Assembly (NCBI GenBank): GCA_029256085.1 | Contig: JAQSYP010000001.1 | Span: 516,497 to 580,496 of the forward strand | Direction of reading: 5' to 3' | Origin: Caryophanales bacterium | GTDB taxonomy: Bacteria; Bacillota; Bacilli; CAJFEE01 | Length of the DNA: 64,000 nucleotides | Part shown: piece by piece, positions 26,243-35,143 of the stretch | Numbering within the stretch: position 1 is the stretch's first letter | Layout: the number at the start of each line of letters is the position of its first letter | Made by a program: the position numbers and the translations under genes | The notes under the pieces: generated by a model | The model's database searches: none | What the model saw: only the letters and a program-made list of their open reading frames with translations | What the model was told of the DNA's origin: nothing

Positions 26243-27382
26243 TTGAGAAACAACCAGAGAATAATAATATTTTTTGTTTTATTTTTCAGCACTTTTTTTA
26301 TATATGGTTTTTCTCACATTGGTGTTATCGCCTATGATTTTTATAATGAAGGAAATACAGGGTATCAAAAGGATACGACGGTAGCAACTATCAATTTATC
26401 AGGTAAAGATAAGGCAAGTGCACAGAGCGCTATTGCAGAAAAGATAGTAAGTTGGAAGCAGCAAAGCACTGTAAAGGTATCATTTAAGGAAAACGAATAC
26501 ACATTAGATAATGAAAAAATCTATATAGATATTGATAAAACTTTAACTATGCTTTCAGAAGGTGAAGATAATAGTTTAATAGTTAATATTAGCTTTGAAG
26601 AGGCAATCATTAACTTAACAGGACAAAAAAACCTAGAGAAGATTATTGATATTAGCAAGTTCAGATCAGATCTTACAAAGGCAGTTGATAAACTAATAAT
26701 CGGAAACTATTCCTTCCACTTAGAGGATTACTTACTACCGACTGCAAACCATGAATTACAACTAAACCAATATTCTATTAAGCTTTCAGATGAAGATGAA
26801 AAAAGCACAACATTAAAGAAAGCTACCATTAACATACCTAAGAATTCACAGTTTTCACTTCTTGATGAGATTAAAAAACAGGGGTTTGCGTTTACAAATG
26901 AAAATGTACCTAACATTATTGCATCTTGTATTTATAAAGTAATATTACCTACAAATTTTATTATTGTAGAACGCAATATTAGTAGTAGTATGCCTGAATA
27001 CGCCGAATTAGGTTATGAAGCTGAAATTAATGAAGATAGTGGCTTAGATCTTAAGTTCTATAATTCGAATGCTGCTAATTATAAGCTTGATATTCAAGTA
27101 ATTAGTGGAGAGCTTTATGTAACATTGAAGGGACCAAGCCTACTAAACGTTTACAAGATTACATCTGAAGGTGAACAAATATTCGAGCCGAAAAAGGTAA
27201 TACAGTATGACCCGCTAATTCATAGCACTTCTGAAGTGATTGTGCGTGAAGGGAAGAATGGTGGGCTTATTAAAATATATCGGGAAATCTACAATAATAA
27301 AGGCCAAAGACTTTCAAAAGAACTAATATCAGAAGACTTCTATCCTCCTGTTCATACAATTGAAGTAAGAGGATTAAGGTAA
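26243..27382 (+). CDS. VanW/G5-like membrane-anchored protein (degenerate VanW domain)
   Basis: 379 residues. N-terminal signal anchor (about 7-30), a YoaR-type peptidoglycan-binding-like region (about 40-185), a VanW-like domain (about 195-300; FSLLDEIKKQGFAF, IIVERN, LDLKFYNSN), and a C-terminal G5-like segment (about 325-379). The usual G-G-x-C-Q motif of VanW is replaced by NVPNIIASC. Start: TTG at 26243, 9 nt after GAGGAG; the in-frame ATG at 26234 touches that site and is unlikely. Likely outside the membrane facing the wall; a role in anchoring or guiding the pilus is inference from position. Confidence 0.78.
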   Translation: MRNNQRIIIFFVLFFSTFFIYGFSHIGVIAYDFYNEGNTGYQKDTTVATINLSGKDKASAQSAIAEKIVSWKQQSTVKVSFKENEYTLDNEKIYIDIDKTLTMLSEGEDNSLIVNISFEEAIINLTGQKNLEKIIDISKFRSDLTKAVDKLIIGNYSFHLEDYLLPTANHELQLNQYSIKLSDEDEKSTTLKKATINIPKNSQFSLLDEIKKQGFAFTNENVPNIIASCIYKVILPTNFIIVERNISSSMPEYAELGYEAEINEDSGLDLKFYNSNAANYKLDIQVISGELYVTLKGPSLLNVYKITSEGEQIFEPKKVIQYDPLIHSTSEVIVREGKNGGLIKIYREIYNNKGQRLSKELISEDFYPPVHTIEVRGLR

Positions 27383-27427
27383 AGCTGACATTGTTAAATC
27401 TAAAACACTATAAAGTGGGGAAGATAG

Positions 27428-29089
27428 ATGAAGCAAACTCGTAAACGGCTAGGGGACTTGTTAGTTGAGGCTGGATTAATAACTGAACAACAACTTCAAA
27501 CAGCCCTTGCAGAGAAAAAGGCCGGTCAAAGACTAGGCGACGCTCTATTACAGCAAGGATTTATTACCGAACAGCAATTAATTGAGGTGTTAGAATTTCA
27601 GTTAGGAATACCTCACATTACTTTATTTAGATATCCATTTGACACAAAATTGTTCTCTCTTATTCCTAAAGAGACAGCCAAGAGAAATATTCTTATCCCA
27701 CTAAAAAAAGAAGGGGACAAACTATTTGTTGCCATGGCTGATCCGATGGACTTCTTTGCGATCGACGATTTGCGATTAGCGACAGGGTTCCAGATTGAAA
27801 CGGCAATTGCAACTAAAGATGATATCATAAAAGCTATTAATAAATATTACGATATGGAAGATAACTTTGATGAGATTGTTGGTGATCAGGCACAACCAGA
27901 AATTGTTAGAGATGAAACAATTACTGATCAAGACTCTCCAGTTGTTCGCTTAGTAAATCAAATTTTATTAAATGCAGTCACTTTAAAAGCTAGTGACATT
28001 CATATTGATCCTCAAGAAACAAAGATTGCTGTTCGTTATCGTGTAGACGGTGTTCTTAGAACTGAACGTATACTTCCTAAAAATACACAAGGTGTACTAA
28101 CTGCTAGGATTAAAATCATGTCAAACTTGGACATTACTGAGCATAGAACACCTCAAGATGGAAGAATTAAAGTGAATGTAGAGTTACATCCTATTGACCT
28201 CCGTGTTTCAACTCTACCTACTGTATTTGGAGAGAAAATAGTTATGAGAATACTGGATTTATCTAGTACACTCAATGATATTAATAAACTAGGTCTTAAT
28301 AGGCTTAACCTGGAAAGATTTAATAGACTAATTGAAAGTCCAAGCGGTATCGTTCTTATAACTGGACCAACAGGTTCAGGGAAATCATCTTCACTATACG
28401 CGGCCTTAAACAAGCTTAATAGTGAAGAAGTAAATATTATTACTGTTGAAGATCCAGTAGAATTTCAGATAGAAGGTATAAATCAAATTCAGGTTAATCC
28501 GAATATAGGAATGACGTTTGCAGCTGGTTTGAGATCCATTTTAAGACAGGATCCGAACATAATCATGATTGGTGAAATTCGTGATAAAGAGACTGCAGAT
28601 GTAGCAATAAGAGCCTCATTAACTGGACATTTAGTTTTAAGTACGCTTCATACAAATGATTCATTGGGTACGATTACAAGACTAGTAGATATGGGTGTTG
28701 AACCATTCCTTGTAGCATCATCACTTAATGGTATAGTATCTCAACGATTAGTTAGAAGAGTTTGTCGCGACTGTAAAGAGGAGCATAAACCTACAATCCG
28801 TGAGTTGGAAATATTTAAGAGTAGAGGAATCACAATAGAGAAGGTATTACGTGGACGTGGATGTTCATCATGTAATATGACGGGATACAAGGGACGAATT
28901 GCGATTCACGAAGTTCTCGTTGTTAATGATGAGTTGCGTAGATTAATTATGAATCGTGAATCAATGACTAAACTCAAAGATTTAGCAGTCAAAAATAAAA
29001 CAATATTTTTAATCGATGATGGTCTACTTAAGATAAAGCAAGGCATTACAACTACTGAAGAAGTATTAAGAGTAGCTATTCCTGAATAG
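27428..29089 (+). CDS. pilB: Type IV pilus extension ATPase PilB
   Basis: 553 residues, GspE family. N-terminal T2SSE_N region contains two copies of RLG[DN]xLxxxGxITEQQL (residues 7-30 and 35-58), resembling the c-di-GMP-binding MshEN motif. Catalytic part: Walker A GPTGSGKSSS (about 315-325), Asp box EDPVEF, Walker B-type IIMIGEIRDKETAD, His box LVLSTLHTND; C-terminal zinc site CRDCK ... CSSCN. It powers pilin polymerisation on the cytosolic face with PilC. Distinguished from ComGA by the MshEN region and neighbours. ATG after GGGGAAG. Confidence 0.94.
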   Translation: MKQTRKRLGDLLVEAGLITEQQLQTALAEKKAGQRLGDALLQQGFITEQQLIEVLEFQLGIPHITLFRYPFDTKLFSLIPKETAKRNILIPLKKEGDKLFVAMADPMDFFAIDDLRLATGFQIETAIATKDDIIKAINKYYDMEDNFDEIVGDQAQPEIVRDETITDQDSPVVRLVNQILLNAVTLKASDIHIDPQETKIAVRYRVDGVLRTERILPKNTQGVLTARIKIMSNLDITEHRTPQDGRIKVNVELHPIDLRVSTLPTVFGEKIVMRILDLSSTLNDINKLGLNRLNLERFNRLIESPSGIVLITGPTGSGKSSSLYAALNKLNSEEVNIITVEDPVEFQIEGINQIQVNPNIGMTFAAGLRSILRQDPNIIMIGEIRDKETADVAIRASLTGHLVLSTLHTNDSLGTITRLVDMGVEPFLVASSLNGIVSQRLVRRVCRDCKEEHKPTIRELEIFKSRGITIEKVLRGRGCSSCNMTGYKGRIAIHEVLVVNDELRRLIMNRESMTKLKDLAVKNKTIFLIDDGLLKIKQGITTTEEVLRVAIPE

Positions 29090-29098
29090 GAGGGCATT

Positions 29099-30139
29099 AT
29101 GAAAGAAAGAATAGACAATTTACTTAGAGCAGCTTTTGATTTAAAAGCATCAGATATACACCTAACCGTAGGGGTTCCACCAATATTAAGAATCAACGGT
29201 GACCTAAAAAAGTATGGAAAAGATATAAATAAGCCAGCAGATACTGAAGGAATGGCTAGAGCAATGATCACTGATGAAATGTGGACAAAGCTAAAGGACA
29301 AAGGGGAGCTTGATTTTTCTTATAGCGTACCTGGAGTGTCTCGTTTTCGTGTAAATGCATTCCATCAGCGATCCTGCTTAGCTTTAGCGATTAGAGTCGT
29401 ACCTACTAAGATTCCGACAATTCAAGACCTTATGATGCCAGCTATCCTTGAAAGAATTGCAGATAAGCCACAAGGTTTAGTTTTAGTTACAGGTCCAACA
29501 GGTAGTGGGAAATCTACAACTCTAGCAGCAATGATTCAATTTATGAACCAAAATATGAGAAAGCATATAATTACTTTAGAAGATCCAATCGAATACTTGC
29601 ATAAACACGGTAATTCAATTATTGACCAACGAGAAGTTGGCTACGATACTAATAATTTTGCGAACGGACTAAGGGCAGCACTTCGACAAGACCCTGACGT
29701 AATACTTGTAGGTGAGATGCGTGACCTAGAAACAATCCAAACTGCTATTACCGCAGCTGAAACAGGGCACTTAGTTTTAGGTACATTGCATACATCAAGT
29801 GCGCCAGCTACAATAAACCGTATTATAGATGTTTTTCCACCATCACAGCAGCCGCAAATTAGAATTCAGCTTGCATCTGTACTTGTTTCAATAGTGTCTC
29901 AGCGTCTGTTTCAAACAGCAGATCGCTCAGGAAGACGTGCTGCAACAGAAATATTGATTAACAATTCAGCTGTAGCAAATTTAATTAGAAATGAGAAAAT
30001 TCATCAAATAATTAACATCATGCAGACATCTCGCGCCCAAGGTATGCATACTTTAGATACAAGCATAAACGAACTCATAGATTCTGGGATAATCACAAGA
30101 GAAGCTGCAGAACCTTTCTTACAGGAAAGGCTGACTTAA
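29099..30139 (+). CDS. pilT: Type IV pilus retraction ATPase PilT
   Basis: 346 residues. PAS-like N-domain (KASDIHLTVG), Walker A at 131-139 (TGPTGSGKS), Asp box LEDPIEY, Walker B VILVGEMRDLETI, His box LVLGTLHTSSA, and the C-terminal NLIRNEKIHQI, a variant of the AIRNLIRE motif needed for retraction. Its presence implies retractile pili and so possibly twitching motility or DNA uptake. 9 nt after pilB, 1 nt before pilC. Confidence 0.95.
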   Translation: MKERIDNLLRAAFDLKASDIHLTVGVPPILRINGDLKKYGKDINKPADTEGMARAMITDEMWTKLKDKGELDFSYSVPGVSRFRVNAFHQRSCLALAIRVVPTKIPTIQDLMMPAILERIADKPQGLVLVTGPTGSGKSTTLAAMIQFMNQNMRKHIITLEDPIEYLHKHGNSIIDQREVGYDTNNFANGLRAALRQDPDVILVGEMRDLETIQTAITAAETGHLVLGTLHTSSAPATINRIIDVFPPSQQPQIRIQLASVLVSIVSQRLFQTADRSGRRAATEILINNSAVANLIRNEKIHQIINIMQTSRAQGMHTLDTSINELIDSGIITREAAEPFLQERLT

Positions 30140-30140
30140 T

Positions 30141-31355
30141 ATGGCACGCTTTAAATACTCTGGAAGAGATCGAAAAGGCAAGAGTGAAGGTGTTATTCAA
30201 GCAAGTTCTAAGCGTGAAGCGATGTTAAAGCTACGAGAAAAAGGGGTTAGGGTTTTAGAATTATCAGAGGTTGCAGAAACGTTTCTTACAAAAGATATTT
30301 CCTTTAGAAACCCTGTAAAACTACAAGACTTCACTATTTATTTGAGACAATTTTCAGTTTTACTTAGGTCTGGTGTCTCGGTTGTTGATTCAACTAAGAT
30401 TTTAGCTGCTCAAACAGATAGCAAAAACTTAGGGAAAATATTATCTGAGATTGAACAAGATTTACGAGAAGGTAATCCATTATCAGACTCAGCTGCAAAA
30501 CATAAAAAAGTATTTTCAACTATGTTTATTAACATGGTAAAAGCTGGTGAAGCTGCCGGGAATATGGACGAGACTCTTGATAGATTAGCAGATCATTATG
30601 AAAAACAACATATGACTAGACAAAAAATAAATTCTGCACTAGCATACCCGATATTTCTAGCATTTATGGCCCTAGGTGTTGTAACTTTCTTACTTGTTAG
30701 CGTTGTTCCTACATTCGTTCAAATGTTTGCAGACTTTGGTAGTGAACTACCTGCAATAACTAGATTTGTACTTAAGGCTTCTCAACTTGCTCAAGTTTAT
30801 TGGTGGGTATTGATTTTATTTTTTTTGCTTCTTGGAATTGCTATTGCAGTAATACGGAGCAGGAAAGAAACAAAATATTATTTAGATTACTTTCTGCTCA
30901 GGTTACCTATCTTTGGGAAAATGCTTCAAAAGGCAGCATTAGCACGAATGTCTAGAACACTAAGTTCACTATTCTCAAGCTCAGTCCCAATTTTGCAAGC
31001 ACTCGCGATAGTTGAAAAAGTTGTAGAGAATGAAGTCATCGCTAAGGTTATCAAAGAATCAAGAGACTCGCTAGAAAAAGGTAAGTCATTGACTGAGCCA
31101 ATGCGAAAGCACTGGGCATTTCCGCCTTTAGTAACTCAAATGATAGCTATTGGTGAGGAAACTGGTAACCTTGATGCAATGCTTGCAAAGGTAGCAGACT
31201 TCTATGAAAAGGAAGTCGAAATGGTTACCGATCGCTTAAAGGCGATGATTGAGCCGATAATGATTGTCGTCTTAGCAGGACTCGTTGGAACTATCGTTAC
31301 AGCAATCATGGTTCCAATGTTTGAAATCTTTAATCACATTGGTGATTACGAGTAA
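30141..31355 (+). CDS. pilC: Type IV pilus inner membrane platform protein PilC
   Basis: 404 residues, two T2SF domains (about 70-195 and 275-397), each ending in hydrophobic segments; N-terminal ARFKYSGRDRKGK is typical. Motifs: GVSVVDSTKIL, MVKAGEAAGNMDETL, and second-domain counterpart AIGEETGNLDAML. It works with PilB and PilT in the membrane to move pilin. Tightly coupled to pilT. Confidence 0.95.
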   Translation: MARFKYSGRDRKGKSEGVIQASSKREAMLKLREKGVRVLELSEVAETFLTKDISFRNPVKLQDFTIYLRQFSVLLRSGVSVVDSTKILAAQTDSKNLGKILSEIEQDLREGNPLSDSAAKHKKVFSTMFINMVKAGEAAGNMDETLDRLADHYEKQHMTRQKINSALAYPIFLAFMALGVVTFLLVSVVPTFVQMFADFGSELPAITRFVLKASQLAQVYWWVLILFFLLLGIAIAVIRSRKETKYYLDYFLLRLPIFGKMLQKAALARMSRTLSSLFSSSVPILQALAIVEKVVENEVIAKVIKESRDSLEKGKSLTEPMRKHWAFPPLVTQMIAIGEETGNLDAMLAKVADFYEKEVEMVTDRLKAMIEPIMIVVLAGLVGTIVTAIMVPMFEIFNHIGDYE

Positions 31356-31404
31356 AATATTTGCTAATTTACTAGTAAAATAGTCTTTATTTTTTCAGAA
31401 GTTT

Positions 31405-31420
31405 CTGATAGTCTGATAGT
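31405..31420 (+). repeat. Tandem 8-mer upstream of the major pilin gene
   Basis: CTGATAGT occurs twice in direct contact in the 110-bp gap between pilC and the pilin gene. The gap is the largest within the operon and may carry a separate pilin promoter, but I cannot assign -35 and -10 boxes. Confidence 0.35.
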
Positions 31421-31465
31421 AGAAAAGTCTTACTTTAATAAATGAATTTAGAGGGAGAAATGGAA

Positions 31466-31909
31466 ATGAAACAATTACTTAAAAAGAGATTAAAAAATCA
31501 ACGCGGTTTAACATTAGTTGAATTACTTGCTGTAGTAGTAATCATAGGTATAATTTCTTCAATCGCAGTACCTAGTATTGGAAAGATTATTGAAGAAACA
31601 AAAATCAAAGCTGCAAAGGCAGATGCGGTTCAAGTTATTAATGCAGCTAAACTTTATGTAGCTGCTACTGGCACAGTAGCAACGTCTACTACTGGTTCAA
31701 CTATTTCTGTAACAGATTTAGATGATTATGTTGATGAAGTTAATAATTTAAACAATAATTATTATGTAACACTTAATAATGGAGAATTTACTATAACTGC
31801 AACATCTTCTAATGATACGGGATTAACTTTTAATGGTGCAACTATTAAAGAAATAAATGCTGCTCCTAAAACACAAAAAATAATACCAACTGCTCCAACT
31901 TCCCCATAA
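31466..31909 (+). CDS. pilA: Major type IV pilin (prepilin)
   Basis: 147 residues. Basic leader MKQLLKKRLKNQRG (14 residues), cleavage after Gly14, then LTLVELLAVVVIIGIISSIA with Glu5 of the mature protein. The mature pilin is about 133 residues, with Thr/Asn/Ser-rich beta region and no Cys, so no disulfide loop. Of three in-frame ATGs (31442, 31460, 31466) only the last is properly spaced (8 nt) from GAGGGAG. It lies between pilC and pilD; the longer upstream gap suggests separate or stronger expression. Confidence 0.92.
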   Translation: MKQLLKKRLKNQRGLTLVELLAVVVIIGIISSIAVPSIGKIIEETKIKAAKADAVQVINAAKLYVAATGTVATSTTGSTISVTDLDDYVDEVNNLNNNYYVTLNNGEFTITATSSNDTGLTFNGATIKEINAAPKTQKIIPTAPTSP

Positions 31910-31930
31910 GAGATTATCTGAGGTTCTAAT

Positions 31931-32692
31931 ATGATCTTACTTCTCTTATACATTTTCATTATCGGAACTATCCTCGGTTCTTTCTATAACGTAGTAGGAC
32001 TACGTGTTCCGATGAACAAATCTATAGTTAGACCTAGGTCTAGTTGTTCAAGCTGTGGTCATCAGCTTCGAGCAATAGAGCTACTTCCAGTAATTTCATA
32101 TTTGATTCTTAAGGGGAAATGTCGCTCATGCAATGAGCACATTTCTCCTATTTATCCATTTATGGAATTTATCACAGGAATATTATTTGTATCAGCTCCA
32201 CTTGTTGTTGGATTTACGGGAGAATTGTTTATTGCGTGGACTCTGATATCATTATTAGTTATTATTGTTGTATCAGATATATCGTATATGCTTATCCCTG
32301 ATAAAATTTTAATCTTCTTTGCAGGGATTTTTTTATTTGAAAGAATCTATTCACCTCTCACTCCATGGTGGGATTCAATTTTAGGTAGTTTAATTGGATT
32401 CATCATTCTTCTGTTAATTGCTATTGTTAGTAAAGGAGGAATGGGTGGGGGCGATATTAAGCTCTTTGCCTTAATTGGATTTGTACTAGGAACAAAAATC
32501 CTACTAATCTCATTTTTTCTAGCTTCATTTTTCGGGGCAATTTACGGTATAATTGGAATGATTTTTAATCGTTTGAAAAGAAAACAAGCTATACCATTTG
32601 GACCATTTATTGCGTTAGGCACAATAACTGCATACTATTTTGGTAATGAACTTGTTCGAGCATATATGAATTTTATTACAGATGTTATGTAG
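31931..32692 (+). CDS. pilD: Prepilin peptidase PilD
   Basis: 253 residues, A24 family. N-terminal ILGSFYNVVGLRVP, zinc Cys pairs C39-x-x-C42 and C64-x-x-C67, catalytic Asp116 (VVSDISYMLIPD) and Asp175 (GGGDIKLF), about seven membrane helices. It cleaves prepilin leaders and N-methylates the new N-terminus. A dedicated peptidase for this locus; a genome-wide ComC may exist elsewhere. Confidence 0.95.
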   Translation: MILLLLYIFIIGTILGSFYNVVGLRVPMNKSIVRPRSSCSSCGHQLRAIELLPVISYLILKGKCRSCNEHISPIYPFMEFITGILFVSAPLVVGFTGELFIAWTLISLLVIIVVSDISYMLIPDKILIFFAGIFLFERIYSPLTPWWDSILGSLIGFIILLLIAIVSKGGMGGGDIKLFALIGFVLGTKILLISFFLASFFGAIYGIIGMIFNRLKRKQAIPFGPFIALGTITAYYFGNELVRAYMNFITDVM

Positions 32693-32707
32693 CTAGGAGT
32701 TTTGAAG

Positions 32708-33691
32708 ATGGTTCTTTTTTCTAGTAATCGAGTTGTTAATCTTGTTATAACTGATCAGGCTATTCGATATGTTGAGGTTAAGCCGAACGATCCACTAATA
32801 CCACTAAAATGGAAGGAAAGAATACTTCCGACTGGTATTATTAAGGATGGAAAAATATTCGATCATAATTCACTTTCAATTATATTAGATGAGTGTGTAT
32901 CCGAGTGGAAGCTTAAAAAGCGTAAGGTGCGATTTATCGTTCCTGATACTTTTATTAATATTCGCAAGGTATCAATACCTGCCGATATTCGTGATGATGA
33001 AATAACAGGATACTTATATCTAGAACTTGGTTCTACGATACACTTGCCATTTGATGAACCTGTTTTTGATTATTATATTTTGGGACAAGATGTCGAGAAG
33101 AAAGAACTTTTAATCTTTGCATCACAAGAAGAGAATGTTTCTGAGTATGCAAACTTATTATCTTCAGCTCGTCTTAGACCAATCGCTGCTGATATTTCTC
33201 CGTTGTCATTATACCGACTGTATTATTACTTAGATTCACCATCAGAAAATGAACACTTACTAATGGTTCAATTCGATATAAGTGGTGCAAATATTTGTAT
33301 TTTTGAAGATCAAGTTCCATTTTTCATGCATCATGTAGGAATTGAATATGATAGTTCTTTATGGGAAACTAGCACAAAGAGGTCAGGTCAGTTTGAAATG
33401 ACTTTTAAAGGCGATATAACTCAGATGAACTTGCAGCTTGAAGATATATATAAGGAAATTAATCGTCTGATGGATTTTTACAGATATTCTGTCCACCAAG
33501 GAAAAAAAGAGGTTAATAAAATTGTTGTAACTGGTGACCACCCTTTACTTATCAATATTGTAAAGGAAATGGAAAGTCGTTACGATGTGACTTTGAAATT
33601 ACTACCAGAACTTCCTGGTGCACTAGGGAAGGGTAGTCTGCTTCCTCGTAGCTTTTATTTAGCACTAGGTTTAGCACTAAAAGAGGTGTAA
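32708..33691 (+). CDS. pilM: Type IV pilus assembly protein PilM
   Basis: 327 residues, actin-like cytosolic protein. Visible: VVNLVITDQAIRYVEVK, ELGSTIHLPFDEPVFDYY, LLMVQFDISGANICIF and KIVVTGDHPLL. It binds the N-terminus of PilN at the membrane. Start chosen as ATG, 9 nt after TAGGAG; an in-frame TTG at 32702 is too close to it. The family has a more divergent phosphate loop than Gram-negative PilM. Confidence 0.86.
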   Translation: MVLFSSNRVVNLVITDQAIRYVEVKPNDPLIPLKWKERILPTGIIKDGKIFDHNSLSIILDECVSEWKLKKRKVRFIVPDTFINIRKVSIPADIRDDEITGYLYLELGSTIHLPFDEPVFDYYILGQDVEKKELLIFASQEENVSEYANLLSSARLRPIAADISPLSLYRLYYYLDSPSENEHLLMVQFDISGANICIFEDQVPFFMHHVGIEYDSSLWETSTKRSGQFEMTFKGDITQMNLQLEDIYKEINRLMDFYRYSVHQGKKEVNKIVVTGDHPLLINIVKEMESRYDVTLKLLPELPGALGKGSLLPRSFYLALGLALKEV

Positions 33692-33695
33692 ACAG

Positions 33696-34418
33696 ATGCT
33701 TGTAGAAATTAATCTCTTACCAAAAAAAGAACAAAAACGAAGAACTCTTTTAGGCTTATCGATATTGGTTTCGATACTTTTTATTGCTGTTGTAGTATCT
33801 ACGTTTTTACTGAGTAGAACTTACGATGCAAAGATTATATCACTAGACAAACAATTAGCTTCAGTTAAGCAAACTCTTGAGAAAAAAGATAAAGGTAAAG
33901 CTGAAGAGATAAATAAGAATGACAATGATTCATATGCTAATCTAGAAAGTGCAGTTGCTTGGGCAGAAGGTTATCCAATAAAAACTGTGCCAATTCTTAG
34001 AAAACTAATTTCATTGTTACCAGAAAGCGGTAGATTACAAACCTTTCAATATAGTGAAGTTGGAACTGTAAATATATCAGTCCAATTTGAAACGAGTCGT
34101 GAAGCAGCAATATATCTAAGGTCATTACTAGATTGCAACTGGTTAAGTGAAACTAAGTTAAGAACATTAACTGCTAATAAAATAGTACTACCGACTATTC
34201 CAGAGGAACCTACTTCAAATACAACACCTCAAACTATTGAACCTAATAACAATAATGTGGGTGCTGGTGATGTGGATTTTAATGATAATGATTATGAAAA
34301 AGTTATCGATTACATTCCTAGATATATAGGGAAGTATGAGATAAAGCTTAACAGTGATGTTATTAAGAAGGAAATTAAGGAAAACTCTGAGAGTTTGCAA
34401 AAAGAGGTGGATCAGTAA
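33696..34418 (+). CDS. pilN: Type IV pilus assembly protein PilN
   Basis: 240 residues. The N-terminal cytoplasmic tail VEINLLPKKEQ carries the INLLP motif that binds PilM, followed by one membrane helix (about 20-42), a coiled coil (about 45-75) and a ferredoxin-like periplasmic-type domain. A long Asn/Thr/Pro linker (about 170-200) is unusual. It shares one base with pilO (TAATG). Confidence 0.85.
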   Translation: MLVEINLLPKKEQKRRTLLGLSILVSILFIAVVVSTFLLSRTYDAKIISLDKQLASVKQTLEKKDKGKAEEINKNDNDSYANLESAVAWAEGYPIKTVPILRKLISLLPESGRLQTFQYSEVGTVNISVQFETSREAAIYLRSLLDCNWLSETKLRTLTANKIVLPTIPEEPTSNTTPQTIEPNNNNVGAGDVDFNDNDYEKVIDYIPRYIGKYEIKLNSDVIKKEIKENSESLQKEVDQ

Positions 34419-35083
34419 TGAAAACACAATTATCAAAGAAGGAAACTGTGATTATTGTGGTAGGATTTATGTTTCTACTTTCCCTTATTGTTGCTTCTTA
34501 TTTAATCATAATACAACCTAAGAGAGAGGAAATTAATGCTCTCGATGAAGAAATAAAGACTACCCAAAAGCTTCTCACTATTTATGATTTAAAGCCAAAT
34601 AATAATCAAGGTAATGAATACAAAAACATTAACCAGTTAAAAGCAAAAGTTCCTGTAAGCCCATTATTCGAAAAATTTATGTATGATGTAGAGAAATCTG
34701 AATTAATTTCTGAGAGCATTGTAATAAATATGGAGCTTCAAGATGAACAAGATGCTACTCAACTAAACAAAGAGCAAAAGCAAATCGAAAATCCGTTAGA
34801 AAAACAATTAGATGTTAAAGAAGAAACAGAAGGCAAGACAACACCACAAATTAAACTACCGTCAGGAATGAAAAAGTGGACAGTAACATTAACTGTTGAA
34901 TCACCAAAATACAAAAATCTTGAAAAATTCATCGAGGCTCTAGAAGCAACTCAAAGAATTGTAGTAATCGACACTATCGATTTCACTGACAAAAAAGAAA
35001 TTACAAGTGGAATTCAAGAATCAGGAAATCTTGTTTATAATGTTTCGGTAACAGCATTTTACATGCCGGAAATAACTAAATAA
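34418..35083 (+). CDS. pilO: Type IV pilus assembly protein PilO
   Basis: 221 residues. One membrane helix (about 12-33), coiled coil (about 38-52), then an alpha/beta domain with a Glu/Lys-rich insert (about 112-150). Topology, size and position after pilN fit PilO; sequence similarity to Gram-negative PilO is weak. Last gene of the operon. No pilP or pilQ follows, as expected without an outer membrane. Confidence 0.82.
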   Translation: MKTQLSKKETVIIVVGFMFLLSLIVASYLIIIQPKREEINALDEEIKTTQKLLTIYDLKPNNNQGNEYKNINQLKAKVPVSPLFEKFMYDVEKSELISESIVINMELQDEQDATQLNKEQKQIENPLEKQLDVKEETEGKTTPQIKLPSGMKKWTVTLTVESPKYKNLEKFIEALEATQRIVVIDTIDFTDKKEITSGIQESGNLVYNVSVTAFYMPEITK

Positions 35084-35091
35084 TAAAAATA

Positions 35092-35122
35092 AACTTGACT
35101 AAAGCCAAGTCTTTTTAATATT
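35092..35122 (+). terminator. Possible terminator after pilO
   Basis: ACTTGACT pairs with AGCCAAGT with one mismatch, followed by CTTTTTAATATTT. A weak stem but a good T-rich tail. Confidence 0.55.
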
Positions 35123-35143
35123 TAGTTAGCTTAAAACGCGGTG

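Noticed and set aside
27428..35083. Interpretation of the pilus genes as the comG competence pseudopilus
   Set aside because: comG operons have comGA and comGB but no pilT, pilM, pilN or pilO and no linked prepilin peptidase; this locus has all of them.
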